A stretch of 64,000 nucleotides of DNA from Shimia haliotis (GTDB taxonomy: Bacteria > Pseudomonadota > Alphaproteobacteria > Rhodobacterales > Rhodobacteraceae): assembly GCF_900114415.1 (NCBI RefSeq), contig NZ_FOSZ01000004.1:1-64000 (forward strand), in the 5' to 3' direction. Both the position numbers and the translations under genes were made by a program. Numbering within the stretch: position 1 is the first letter of the stretch; each line of letters begins with the position of its first letter. Below, piece after piece: positions 32,957 to 41,148 of the stretch. The notes beneath the pieces are model-generated. The model was not told the DNA's origin. It saw nothing but the letters and a program-made list of their open reading frames with translations, and did no database searches.

Positions 32957-34152
32957 TTCGTCAACCGCGACACAGCACGCGCCAAGACCTTGAGACCGGT
33001 CACAAGATCAGCTTCGTTTGTGTCCTCCGCAAACGCATGACTGATGCCATTGATAGACGGCACAAACAGCATTGCCACCGGCATCAAGGCCGACACGCAG
33101 GTGGCATCATGCAGAGCGCCTGACGGCATTTCGCGCCATTTTGCCGGAGCCTCAGCCTCTGCCGCCTCAGACAAAGCAGCCTTAAGTCTTGCGTCCATCG
33201 CCACAGGTTCCAAAGCCCAATAATCGCTGAGTTCGACTTGCAACCCCCGATCCTCGGCAACCGCTTTAGCTGTGACACGGATGACATCTTCCATCCGATT
33301 CAAACGGGCGAGATCACGGTCTCGCCACTGCATCGAAAATCGTGCCCTCCCCGGTACAATCGAACTTGCGTTAGGGTGGACGCTGACGTGGCCGTTCGTC
33401 CACACAGTGCTGTCACTCACAATAGGACCAAACGCTGTGTTTATCTGGCTGATCGCATCTAGCATTCCCTGCACCGCATCGCGCCGAAAATGCATAGGCG
33501 TCGTCCCGGCATGGTTCTGATCCCCGATAAAGGTGATGTTGATATCTCGAATGCCCACAATGTCCGTCACAACGCCGATGGCCTCCCCTGCCTGATCCAG
33601 CCACGGACCCTGCTCGATGTGCATCTCGATAAAACCGGTGAATCGCTTCGGATCGACAAAGTCACCCGCCAGGGACGCCATCGACGCGCGCGCCTCGGCA
33701 AAGGACACACCGTCGAAATCGGTAAATTTGTCCGCCTGTTCCAGTGACACGCCACCGGCCCAAATCGAACTTGCTGTGGTGCCGCCAAACCGGCCTTCTT
33801 CGTCCTGAAAAGACACCACTGACACCGCGGCCCCACCGGATTCTTTGGCGGCACGCGCAATCTCCAAAGCGGCAATCACACCCAATGCCCCATCAAGCCA
33901 GCCTCCCTCGGGCTGGCTATCGGAATGCGATCCCGTCAACAAGGACGGCCCTTCCGCCAATCCCCAGACCGAGCCCGCCGGATCCACATGCGCTTCAAGT
34001 CCCGCTGCCTCGAACTGCGCCAGAAGCCATTGCCGCGCATCAATATCGGCCTTTGAAAAAGCCGGGCGCACGACCCCTTTGCCAACGCCAGATGCGCCAA
34101 AAGAACGTAGCTTGTGCAGATCACGCAAAAAGCGGTCGGTGTTGATGTTCAT
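32953..34152 (-). CDS. M20 hydrolase, N-carbamoyl-amino-acid/allantoate amidohydrolase type
   Basis: The 399-residue product belongs to the zinc- or manganese-dependent M20 amidohydrolases that cleave N-carbamoyl-L-amino acids, ureidopropionate or allantoate. Metal-site motifs are [18 protein letters not shown] (near 77), [10 protein letters not shown] (near 118) and [10 protein letters not shown] (near 183); the dimerisation domain spans about 200-315. The substrate cannot be fixed from sequence. The ATG at 34152 has GGAG 6 bases upstream, better than the ATG at 34164 which overlaps that site. No permease or hydantoinase is adjacent; the hydantoinase genes lie 20 kb away. Confidence 0.88.
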   Translation of the reverse strand: MNINTDRFLRDLHKLRSFGASGVGKGVVRPAFSKADIDARQWLLAQFEAAGLEAHVDPAGSVWGLAEGPSLLTGSHSDSQPEGGWLDGALGVIAALEIARAAKESGGAAVSVVSFQDEEGRFGGTTASSIWAGGVSLEQADKFTDFDGVSFAEARASMASLAGDFVDPKRFTGFIEMHIEQGPWLDQAGEAIGVVTDIVGIRDINITFIGDQNHAGTTPMHFRRDAVQGMLDAISQINTAFGPIVSDSTVWTNGHVSVHPNASSIVPGRARFSMQWRDRDLARLNRMEDVIRVTAKAVAEDRGLQVELSDYWALEPVAMDARLKAALSEAAEAEAPAKWREMPSGALHDATCVSALMPVAMLFVPSINGISHAFAEDTNEADLVTGLKVLARAVSRLTN

Positions 34153-34165
34153 CGCGGTCTCCAAA

Positions 34166-34190
34166 GTTTTTCGTTCTCAAAATACCTCTG
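34166..34190 (-). repeat. Intergenic repeat copy 1
   Basis: On the minus strand CAGAGGTATTTTGAGAACGA continues with AAAAC. It matches the copies at 36241 and 36418 at most positions. It lies in the divergent region between the M20 hydrolase and the histidine phosphatase, and is followed by an ACCTC/GAGGT hairpin. Confidence 0.7.
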
Positions 34191-34312
34191 CCGGAGGTGC
34201 CCGCAATCACAACCCTCAAATCCGGCGGAAATTGTCTGACAACCTCGCGTTATCCCCCCTTTTTCCAACAGCCAAGCTGGCTTACTCAGAGACTAACCAA
34301 AGGAACGATCTC

Positions 34313-34972
34313 ATGCCGCACATCACTCTGGTCCGCCACGGACAGGCCAACACCGAAGCCCGCGACGAGGAAAGCTATGACCGCCTTTCAGAGCTAGGGC
34401 ATCAACAGGCCGAATGGCTTGGCGCACATATGCGCGATACAGGCGATCGCTTTGCGCGGGTTTATACAGGAGCCATGCGACGTCATCGGGAAACCGCCGC
34501 GGGCATGCGGACACAGGATCACGCGGAAATTGTTGAAGACGCGCGCCTCAATGAATTCGCCTATTTCACGCTCAGCCAGCTTATGGAAGAACAGCACGGT
34601 CTCAAAGTGCCCACAGAGCGCGAGGGATTTGTGCGGCACCTACCCACTGTGTTGGGCGCGTGGGAGCGGGGCGAGATCGAAGGCGTGCCGGAAACCCACG
34701 CCGCTTTCTCGGCCCGCATCCGGGATGTGACGTCAGAAATCGCCGCAGGCCAAGGCCGTGCCTTGGTTGTCACCTCAGGCGGGCTGATTGGCACGGTTTT
34801 GCGTCAGACACTTGATCTTGATGTAGAGGGTTGGGCCAAGATGTGTCTGGCAATCCAGAACACCTCTGTTCACCGCTGGCAGATGGTTCTGGATAAACCC
34901 CTGCTGGTGCAGTTCAACATGATCTCCCATCTGGAAGCGCCCGAACGCCACCACGCCCAGACACATCTCTGA
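34313..34972 (+). CDS. Histidine phosphatase family protein, altered second motif
   Basis: The 219-residue product starts with the phosphoglycerate-mutase-type LVRHGQAN motif holding the phosphorylated histidine and has RHRETAAGM for the arginine. The second catalytic histidine, normally in SHGG, is replaced: the sequence reads VVTSGGLIG. Such members exist in related bacteria, and may be phosphatases of reduced or changed activity. AAAGGA lies 8 bases before the ATG at 34313. Confidence 0.85.
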   Translation: MPHITLVRHGQANTEARDEESYDRLSELGHQQAEWLGAHMRDTGDRFARVYTGAMRRHRETAAGMRTQDHAEIVEDARLNEFAYFTLSQLMEEQHGLKVPTEREGFVRHLPTVLGAWERGEIEGVPETHAAFSARIRDVTSEIAAGQGRALVVTSGGLIGTVLRQTLDLDVEGWAKMCLAIQNTSVHRWQMVLDKPLLVQFNMISHLEAPERHHAQTHL

Positions 34973-34978
34973 AACCTG

Positions 34979-35161
34979 TCACTCAGTGGTTTCAGCGAAA
35001 TCTTTGTGAACGTATTTCGCGTCACAATAAGGGCATTCAACCCAGCCGTGCTCGTTCGGGATCTGCAACCACACGCGCGGATGGCCCAGCGCGCCTTCGC
35101 CGCCGTCACAGGAAATGCGATAGCTGTCCACGATCTTGGTTTCGGGTGCCTCGATGGTCAT
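34979..35161 (-). CDS. CHCC zinc-finger protein (60 aa)
   Basis: The product has the zf-CHCC pattern: [17 protein letters not shown], then [11 protein letters not shown], giving Cys-His-Cys-Cys ligands. The family includes the Complex I assembly/subunit NDUFS6-like proteins of alphaproteobacteria. A role with NADH dehydrogenase is likely from family knowledge, though no nuo gene is in the window. It converges on the phosphatase gene. Confidence 0.88.
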   Translation of the reverse strand: MTIEAPETKIVDSYRISCDGGEGALGHPRVWLQIPNEHGWVECPYCDAKYVHKDFAETTE

Positions 35162-35267
35162 ATCTGGGTCGTCCTTGGCAAAGTCTTTGAGCCGCGTGCC
35201 CCTAAGGTCTGGCGGCTTTGGTCAGGCAGCGATAATAGGGATTGCGCAGCGAGGAGCAAGAGCGGCC

Positions 35268-36200
35268 ATGACCCACAACGCGATAGAAATCCGCGGCTTG
35301 AGAAAGACATACCGCGGCGGGCGCAATGAACCTGAGAAACACGCACTCAAAGGTGTTGATCTGGATATCCCTGCCGGCTCCATCTTTGGCCTGCTCGGCC
35401 CCAATGGTGCTGGCAAGTCCACGATGATCAACATCATGGCCGGACTGGTGATTAAAACCCAAGGCGCAGTCCGCATCTGGGGATTTGATCAGGACGAAAA
35501 CCCACGCCAATCCCGCGCCGCCATTGGCGTGATGCCGCAAGAATTGAACCTCGACCCTTTTTTCACCCCACGCGCAGCACTTGAAGTACAGGCAGGTCTT
35601 TATGGCGTGCCAAAACCCCAACGCCGCAGCGATGAAATTCTTGAAATGGTTGGATTGTCGGACAAGGCCGAGGCCTACGCTCGCACTCTGTCGGGCGGTA
35701 TGCGTCGCCGCCTTTTGCTGGGCAAGGCGTTGGTACACCACCCGCAAATTCTTGTGCTAGATGAACCAACTGCGGGTGTGGACATCGAATTGCGCCAGAT
35801 GCTTTGGACCAACATTCGCAAGCTGAACGCAGAACGTGGCATGACCATCATCCTGACCACGCATTACCTCGAAGAAGCCGAGGAGATGTGCGACGAGATC
35901 GCCATCATCAATCACGGTGAACTGGTCACCCGCGACAGCACGGCTAACCTGCTTGGGCAGATCGACAGCAAATGTATGGTCATTGAGCCTGTCAGCAAAC
36001 CGGACCGCTTACCCACTTTGGACGGGGTTGAAGTCACTCTGCGCAACAACGGCGCGCTTGCCCTGACCTATCAAGCCCGCGCCATCAGTGCCGAAGACGT
36101 ACTCGGAGCGGTGCGCCAGGCCGGCATTGCCATCGCGGATGTGAAGACCGAGCAAGCAGACCTAGAAGATGTGTTCCTGAAACTTACCAAGTCAAAATAG
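35268..36200 (+). CDS. ABC transporter ATPase (ABC-2 exporter type) without a neighbouring permease
   Basis: The 310-residue ATPase has Walker A GPNGAGKST near residue 44, signature LSGGMRRRLLLGKAL near 145, Walker B ILVLDEPTAGVD and switch histidine in TTHYLEEAEEM, followed by the DrrA-like C-terminal domain. Such ATPases normally pair with an ABC-2 permease encoded next to them; here the gene is followed by hairpins and a DUF1203 gene on the other strand. The permease must lie elsewhere or has been lost. GAGGAG precedes the ATG at 35268. Confidence 0.9.
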   Translation: MTHNAIEIRGLRKTYRGGRNEPEKHALKGVDLDIPAGSIFGLLGPNGAGKSTMINIMAGLVIKTQGAVRIWGFDQDENPRQSRAAIGVMPQELNLDPFFTPRAALEVQAGLYGVPKPQRRSDEILEMVGLSDKAEAYARTLSGGMRRRLLLGKALVHHPQILVLDEPTAGVDIELRQMLWTNIRKLNAERGMTIILTTHYLEEAEEMCDEIAIINHGELVTRDSTANLLGQIDSKCMVIEPVSKPDRLPTLDGVEVTLRNNGALALTYQARAISAEDVLGAVRQAGIAIADVKTEQADLEDVFLKLTKSK

Positions 36201-36234
36201 GGGCCAAGCCCCTCACTCACAGCCAAGCTGTGAG
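36200..36234 (+). other. Two hairpins after the ABC ATPase gene
   Basis: GGGGC/GCCCC (36200-36212) and CTCACAG/CTGTGAG (36216-36234) follow the stop codon. Neither has a T-run; they may end the message in a Rho-dependent way or stabilise it. Confidence 0.5.
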
Positions 36235-36240
36235 CACACC

Positions 36241-36268
36241 CAGAGGTATTTTCGAGAACAAAAAGACG
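36241..36268 (+). repeat. Intergenic repeat copy 2
   Basis: CAGAGGTATTTTCGAGAACA followed by AAAAGACG. Same element as copies 1 and 3, here 177 bases from copy 3 and in inverted orientation to it. Confidence 0.75.
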
Positions 36269-36336
36269 AGGTGAAAGCATCGTGCGCCCAGCCTGTGCAC
36301 CGGTCGACATTGCGCGAAGCTACGCATCAGGCAGGG

Positions 36337-36350
36337 CGTCTTTTTCGTTC
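36337..36350 (-). repeat. Partial intergenic repeat
   Basis: CGTCTTTTTCGTTC matches the outer half of the repeat only. It lies between copies 2 and 3. Confidence 0.5.
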
Positions 36351-36417
36351 ACGGCCAGCGGCTCCTCAGCCTGTACCGCAACCACAGATTGCGTGATTCG
36401 GGGTTAACAAATCGTTG

Positions 36418-36446
36418 CGTCTTTTTGTTCCCCAAATACCTCGGGG
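36418..36446 (-). repeat. Intergenic repeat copy 3
   Basis: On the minus strand the element reads CCCCCGAGGTATTTGGGGAA followed by CAAAAAGACG. The GAGGTATTT and GAACAAAAAGACG parts match copy 2. It lies just before the stop of the DUF1203 gene. Confidence 0.75.
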
Positions 36447-36461
36447 GAATCGTGAGCCTGC

Positions 36462-36941
36462 TCACGTTGGGGGCAGCGCCCCCTCTATGCGCAAAAGATA
36501 GCAGTTGTTCTTGGCGGACCTTGCATGAACATAGGCAACGCGATCCTGCACCAGAATACTCTTTGATGCCTCTTCTATCTCCGCTTTCTCGACTATCGCG
36601 CCGGTGCCATAGACGATTCTGTGATCCGCAGAGTAACCCTTGATCAGATAGGTAGATGAATACGACAAAATCTCCGGAGGCACCTGCTCGTTGTCGGGGT
36701 GGTCACACTCATCAGCACACAGGAAAATCGGGCCCGTCTCGGCGTAGGGCTGTTTTTCAGGAAAGGGGCAATGCGCCAGAACCAGCATCTCTGCCCCCTT
36801 TGGCACGTTCTTTAGACAATGGCGGCAAGGCGCGCCTGATCCGTCCGATATCTGACGCTCTGGCGCGCGGCCGTACGCATCGGGGGCGCCGGAGCGATAG
36901 GCGCGTGCCTCATCTGATGGCATGGGGATGTACTGCAACAT
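36462..36941 (-). CDS. DUF1203 domain protein
   Basis: The 159-residue product matches DUF1203: CRHCLKNVPKGAEMLVLAH near residue 39 and PYAETGPIFLCADECDH, with paired cysteines suggesting metal binding, and a C-terminal SKSILVQDRVAYVHARSAKN. Function unknown. AGGAGAG lies 4 bases before the ATG. Confidence 0.85.
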   Translation of the reverse strand: MLQYIPMPSDEARAYRSGAPDAYGRAPERQISDGSGAPCRHCLKNVPKGAEMLVLAHCPFPEKQPYAETGPIFLCADECDHPDNEQVPPEILSYSSTYLIKGYSADHRIVYGTGAIVEKAEIEEASKSILVQDRVAYVHARSAKNNCYLLRIEGALPPT

Positions 36942-37018
36942 TGGTCTCTCCTGATTGGGAACTGACCAAAGTTTGCCTTCACGACCACAGCTACACGACC
37001 CGTTTCCTGCGCAAAGCC

Positions 37019-37651
37019 TTAGCGCAGCGCGGCCACGGCCATATCTGAAAGCTGATTTGCCAGATCAGGGATGAAACTCGCAGGCTCATCCTCTCGCGGG
37101 CGATACCAGAACACCGGTGCGTTGATCAGCAACAGAATGGATTGCAGCGCAATCGACAGGTTTTGGTCCCGAAAAGACCCGTCCTGCATGCCCGCCTGCA
37201 AAATGCCGCGGAAGATGTCCTCATAGGCACGCCGTTCGGTCCGAATCTGCTTGAACAATTCTCGTTCAAGCGACGTTGTCGATTTCTGATTCATTCCAAC
37301 GTAGGACTGAATAATCACCTTGTGATAAGGCAGCGTCCGCAGGATTTCAGGAATGTGCAACGTTATCATTTTGCGCAGGTTGGCCTCTGGTGTCTCTGCT
37401 GGATCCACCGCTGGTCCGACCTCTTCATGCACGAAATCTGCCGCGCGCAAACAAACTTCAGCCAGCAACACACCCTTGGACGGAAAATGGTGATAAATCC
37501 GTCCTTTGGTTGATCCAAGGTGCCGCGCGACATCGTCAATGGACGCTGTATCCGCGCCCAGCTTGGTAAAAACCTCCGCCGCTGCATCCAGGATCTCCGC
37601 CTTGGATTTGCTCATAGGTTTCTTGTCGGTTTGCGCGGCCGCAGCAGTCAT
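37019..37651 (-). CDS. TetR-family repressor next to the acyl-CoA cluster
   Basis: The 210-residue product has the TetR helix-turn-helix (AEILDAAAEVFTKLGADTAS then DDVARHLGSTKGRIYHHF, residues 18-56) and a ligand-binding C-terminal domain. It is divergent from two acyl-CoA dehydrogenase genes, and a palindrome lies in between. Family members in this position commonly sense acyl-CoA; that is inference. An internal ATG at residue 13 is an alternative start. Confidence 0.92.
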   Translation of the reverse strand: MTAAAAQTDKKPMSKSKAEILDAAAEVFTKLGADTASIDDVARHLGSTKGRIYHHFPSKGVLLAEVCLRAADFVHEEVGPAVDPAETPEANLRKMITLHIPEILRTLPYHKVIIQSYVGMNQKSTTSLERELFKQIRTERRAYEDIFRGILQAGMQDGSFRDQNLSIALQSILLLINAPVFWYRPREDEPASFIPDLANQLSDMAVAALR

Positions 37652-37723
37652 TCACTTATTCCCTTCAACACTTTCCCTAGGGTGAGCCGCGTGGCTGACG
37701 CGACGTCGCGGGGGTGGCCTTCG

Positions 37724-37746
37724 TTGACAGCATACTGAGTAGTATG
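37724..37746 (+). promoter_or_regulatory. Putative promoter with TetR operator CATACT-N4-AGTATG
   Basis: TTGACA at 37724-37729 is a consensus minus-35. The inverted repeat CATACT (37731-37736) and AGTATG (37741-37746) fills the spacer behind it, so a bound repressor would block RNA polymerase. The minus-10 is not obvious (TTTGCA at 37747). Confidence 0.6.
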
Positions 37747-37810
37747 TTTGCATTTCAGTTGCAACGCCAGCGCCAACAAGACCGGCGCACCGGCAGGGAG
37801 GAATAAGACG

Positions 37811-38992
37811 ATGACGGACCTGGAGACCTTCCGGGAGGAAACACGCAACTGGCTTAAGGCGAATTGCCCGCCCGAGATGCGTGAGCCGATGGGCGAAGAT
37901 GATATCTGCTGGGGTGGGCGTAAGTTCGAGTTCAGCTCGCCTGCTCAGAAACAGTGGCTTGAGGTCAACGCTGAGCGCGGCTGGACCGTGCCAGCATGGC
38001 CCAAAGCCTATGGCGGTGGCGGCCTGTCGGGCCCAGAGCAGAAAGTACTCGCCGAAGAAATGAAGCGTATAAATGCGCGCCCACCGCTTCAAAGCTTTGG
38101 CATTTGGATGCTTGGGCCAGCCTTGTTGCACTTCGGCTCTGAGGAGCAGAAACGCCATTACCTGCCGCAGATCGCCCGCGGTGAAATTCGCTGGTGTCAG
38201 GGGTATTCCGAACCCGGCGCGGGATCGGACCTTGCCAGTTTGCAAACCAAAGGCGTCGATAAAGGCGACCACTTTGAGGTCACGGGCCAGAAAATCTGGA
38301 CCTCTTATGCCGACAAGGCGGACTGGATTTTCTGCCTTGTGCGCACCGAGCCGGATGAAAAGAAACACACCGGCATTTCCTTCCTGCTTTTTGACATGGA
38401 AACCGAAGGCGTCAGCACCAAGCCGATCAAGCTGATCTCAGGCGCGTCGCCCTTCTGCGAAACCTTCTTTGATGCGGTCAAAGTGCCATCCGAGCAGATC
38501 GTCGGTGAGCGTGGCCAAGGCTGGACCATTGCGAAATACCTGCTGACGCATGAGCGTGAAATGATTGGCGGCTCTGATTCCGCGATCTTTGCCAAGTCCG
38601 ACCTGATTTCCGACGCCGCGCAGGCGATTGGTCTAGATGACGCGGGTCGTCTGGACGATCCGATGATGCGCGCTGAACTGGGTGAATTCATCGTTGATGA
38701 GATGGCCTTTGACGCGCATGTCGCCATGACGCGTGCCTATATGCGAGCGGGCAACGAGTTGGGCGCGCGGTCAGCCGAGTTGAAATACCTCGGCACCGAG
38801 CTCAACAAACAGCGCCAGTCGTTGCGGGTTGCTGCCGGTGGTGCGGATGATCTGGTCTGGGAAGGCGGGTCCAATGATGCGGGCCAAGCCGCCAAAGACT
38901 GGCTGCGGTCCAAAGCCAACAGCATCGAAGGCGGCACATCCGAGGTCATGTTGTCGATCCTGTCCAAAGCCATTCTGAAGATGCCGGGTTGA
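37811..38992 (+). CDS. Acyl-CoA dehydrogenase, catalytic-type subunit
   Basis: The 393-residue FAD enzyme has the N-terminal helical domain, the middle beta domain with WCQGYSEPGAGSDLASL (near 130) and GQKIWTSYADKADWIFCLVR, and the C-terminal helical domain ending IEGGTSEVML. The glutamate in that last motif is the expected catalytic base. It resembles the large subunit of two-gene dehydrogenases such as the pimeloyl-CoA type. AGGGAGG precedes the ATG. The gene pair starts the second importer cluster. Confidence 0.9.
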   Translation: MTDLETFREETRNWLKANCPPEMREPMGEDDICWGGRKFEFSSPAQKQWLEVNAERGWTVPAWPKAYGGGGLSGPEQKVLAEEMKRINARPPLQSFGIWMLGPALLHFGSEEQKRHYLPQIARGEIRWCQGYSEPGAGSDLASLQTKGVDKGDHFEVTGQKIWTSYADKADWIFCLVRTEPDEKKHTGISFLLFDMETEGVSTKPIKLISGASPFCETFFDAVKVPSEQIVGERGQGWTIAKYLLTHEREMIGGSDSAIFAKSDLISDAAQAIGLDDAGRLDDPMMRAELGEFIVDEMAFDAHVAMTRAYMRAGNELGARSAELKYLGTELNKQRQSLRVAAGGADDLVWEGGSNDAGQAAKDWLRSKANSIEGGTSEVMLSILSKAILKMPG

Positions 38993-39002
38993 GGGGCTGA
39001 TC

Positions 39003-40118
39003 ATGGAAATTCTGAACGAAGACTTGGGTATGGTGGCCGAAAGCGCCGCTGGCCTGCTGAGCCAATCCCACCCGATCACCGCCTTCCGCGCGTTGCGCGA
39101 TAGCGGTGCCGCACTGGGCTATGACAAGGCCATTGTTGGTGAGATGGCCGAGATGGGATGGATGGGCATCGCGTTGCCCGAGGACGTTGACGGGGCCGAT
39201 TTCGGCTTCCGCGCCGCGGGTCTGATTGCCGAGGAGATGGGCAAAAACCTAACCGCGGGGCCATTCCTTTCGACTGCGATTCTGGCTGCAACAGTTTTAC
39301 GTACTGCTGGCGGAGACACATTGGCGCAATGGGGACCGCGAATTGCAGGCGGAGATGCCGTGATCGCGCTGGCGTTGGAAGAAGGCGTGAAACACCGCCC
39401 CAACCGTATCGCCACGACGGCGACCAAAGCCGCGGACGGTACAACGTTGAACGGGCGCAAGTCATTTGTTGTGGATGGCGTGGATGCCGACCGCCTCATT
39501 GTCGCTGCGAAGGATGGCGACGCGCTGGTTTTGGCGTTGGTCGACCCCCAGACAAAGGGCGTGTCGGTGACATCGCAGGTCATGTTGGATCACCGAAACA
39601 CCGCGGTTGTGTCGCTGGATGATGCCTTAGTGCCTGCCGAAGCAATCATTGCCGAAGGCGACGCGGCCCAAGCGGCTCTGGACGCCACATTGCGGGCGGG
39701 TCGCGCTGTGGCCGCTGCTGAGCAGTTGGGCAACGCCAAGGCCGCAGCGGAGCAGACTTTTGAATACCTGCGCACCCGTAAACAGTTCGGCGTGCTGATC
39801 GGCATGTTCCAAGCCCTGCAACACCGCGCCGCGGATCTTTATTGCGAGCTGGAGCAGACCTCTTCGCTGGTGGCCGAAGCACTCAATGCACTGGATCAGG
39901 GACGAGATGACGCCGAAGCGTTGAGCCGTGCGGCCAAAGCAAAAGCCGCCCGTGTGGGGCGTCAGGCCACCGAGGAAGGTGTGCAGATGCACGGCGGAAT
40001 TGGCATGACCGACGAGATGGATCTGGGCCTCTTTATGAAGCGCGACCGCGCACTTTCCGAGTTCCTCGGGGATGCAGGACACCACACGGAATGGCTGCTG
40101 AAACAGCGCGGCATCTAG
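39003..40118 (+). CDS. Acyl-CoA dehydrogenase, partner subunit lacking the Glu motif
   Basis: The 371-residue product is an acyl-CoA dehydrogenase by its domains (EMAEMGWMGIALPEDVDGAD near the N-terminus, RKQFGVLIGMFQALQHRAAD near 255, VQMHGGIGMTDEMDLG near 330). Where catalytic members have an E-G-T motif the end reads FMKRDRALSEFLGD, so the usual base is absent. It starts 10 bases after the first subunit, and the two probably form a mixed tetramer with a single set of active sites. Confidence 0.88.
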   Translation: MEILNEDLGMVAESAAGLLSQSHPITAFRALRDSGAALGYDKAIVGEMAEMGWMGIALPEDVDGADFGFRAAGLIAEEMGKNLTAGPFLSTAILAATVLRTAGGDTLAQWGPRIAGGDAVIALALEEGVKHRPNRIATTATKAADGTTLNGRKSFVVDGVDADRLIVAAKDGDALVLALVDPQTKGVSVTSQVMLDHRNTAVVSLDDALVPAEAIIAEGDAAQAALDATLRAGRAVAAAEQLGNAKAAAEQTFEYLRTRKQFGVLIGMFQALQHRAADLYCELEQTSSLVAEALNALDQGRDDAEALSRAAKAKAARVGRQATEEGVQMHGGIGMTDEMDLGLFMKRDRALSEFLGDAGHHTEWLLKQRGI

Positions 40119-40267
40119 GCAACTGCCCTTTACGGAAACGTAAAGGGCGCACCACATGACGTAACGGCGTCTAGGCCACGGGAGGGGTCACGGCGCTTGA
40201 CGCAGGGGAGGCAGGTCGGAAGACTGACCGTCAAGAAATGCCGGAAAACCGGCAATGGGAGGAAAAA

Positions 40268-41143
40268 TTGGAAGTTTTGCAACTGCTCGTCAGCGGGCTT
40301 GCGAACGGCTGTGTTTACGGTCTGATCGCGCTCGGGTTCGTGCTGATTTACAAAGCGACCGAGCAAGTGAATTTCGCGCAGGGCGATTTCATGATGCTAG
40401 GCGCGTTTATCACATTGGGTCTCACGAACGCACACTACATGGGGCTGCCCTTCTGGGTTGCCGCGCCGCTAGCCATCGCCATCATGGCGGTACTGGGCTA
40501 CCTGCTCGATTTCTTCGTGCTGCGTCACCTCTTTGGCCAAAGCCAGACTGCGGTCGTGATCCTGACCATTGCCTTGGGCTTTGTGATCCGCTTCATCGCG
40601 GGCTTGATCTGGACCCACGAACCCCAGACCTTGGAAAGCCCGCTTGCGATCGGTGACATCAATGTTGGCGGTGTGGTGCTGGGTATGGCGGATGTGGCGG
40701 TGATCGTTGTCACGGTTCTCATGACCTTCTTCCTTTATCAGTTCTTCCAGCGCACCAAACTGGGTTTGGCGATGCAAGCTGCGTCGCAGAACCAGATGGC
40801 GGCCTACTTCATGGGTATTCCGGTGAAGCGCGTGCAGGGCATGATCTGGGGTCTGTCGGGCGCAGTTGCCGCCGTCGCAGGCATCCTTTTCGCCTCCAAA
40901 GGGGCGATTGATCCAAACGCCGGCCTTTTGGGTATCAAAGCCTTCGCTGCAGCCGTTATTGGTGGATTTGGATCGCTTCCGGGCGCGTTGATGGGCGGCC
41001 TTATTGTCGGTGTGATCGAACCCTTCGCATCCCGCTATTTCCCTGCCGGATACAGCCAGATCGCGCCATACACGCTTCTGCTGTTTGTTCTGGTTTTTCG
41101 TCCACACGGGCTCTTTAGCCAAGTCCGCACAAAGAAGGTCTGA
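40268..41143 (+). CDS. Importer B: LivH-type permease
   Basis: The 291-residue product has about eight membrane helices and LivH motifs SGLANGCVYGLIALGFVLIY near residue 9, QVNFAQGDFMMLGAF and the ATPase-contact FFQRTKLGLAMQAASQN. A TTG start at 40268 is chosen because GGGAGG lies 6 bases upstream; an ATG at 40238 has no ribosome site. It follows the acyl-CoA dehydrogenases by 150 bases. Confidence 0.9.
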   Translation: MEVLQLLVSGLANGCVYGLIALGFVLIYKATEQVNFAQGDFMMLGAFITLGLTNAHYMGLPFWVAAPLAIAIMAVLGYLLDFFVLRHLFGQSQTAVVILTIALGFVIRFIAGLIWTHEPQTLESPLAIGDINVGGVVLGMADVAVIVVTVLMTFFLYQFFQRTKLGLAMQAASQNQMAAYFMGIPVKRVQGMIWGLSGAVAAVAGILFASKGAIDPNAGLLGIKAFAAAVIGGFGSLPGALMGGLIVGVIEPFASRYFPAGYSQIAPYTLLLFVLVFRPHGLFSQVRTKKV

Positions 41144-41148
41144 ACAAT

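Noticed and set aside
32953-34152. M20 hydrolase as part of the hydantoinase operon
   Set aside because: Hydantoinase and carbamoylase often pair, but these genes lie 20 kb apart with unrelated operons between, so joint function is not supported by position.
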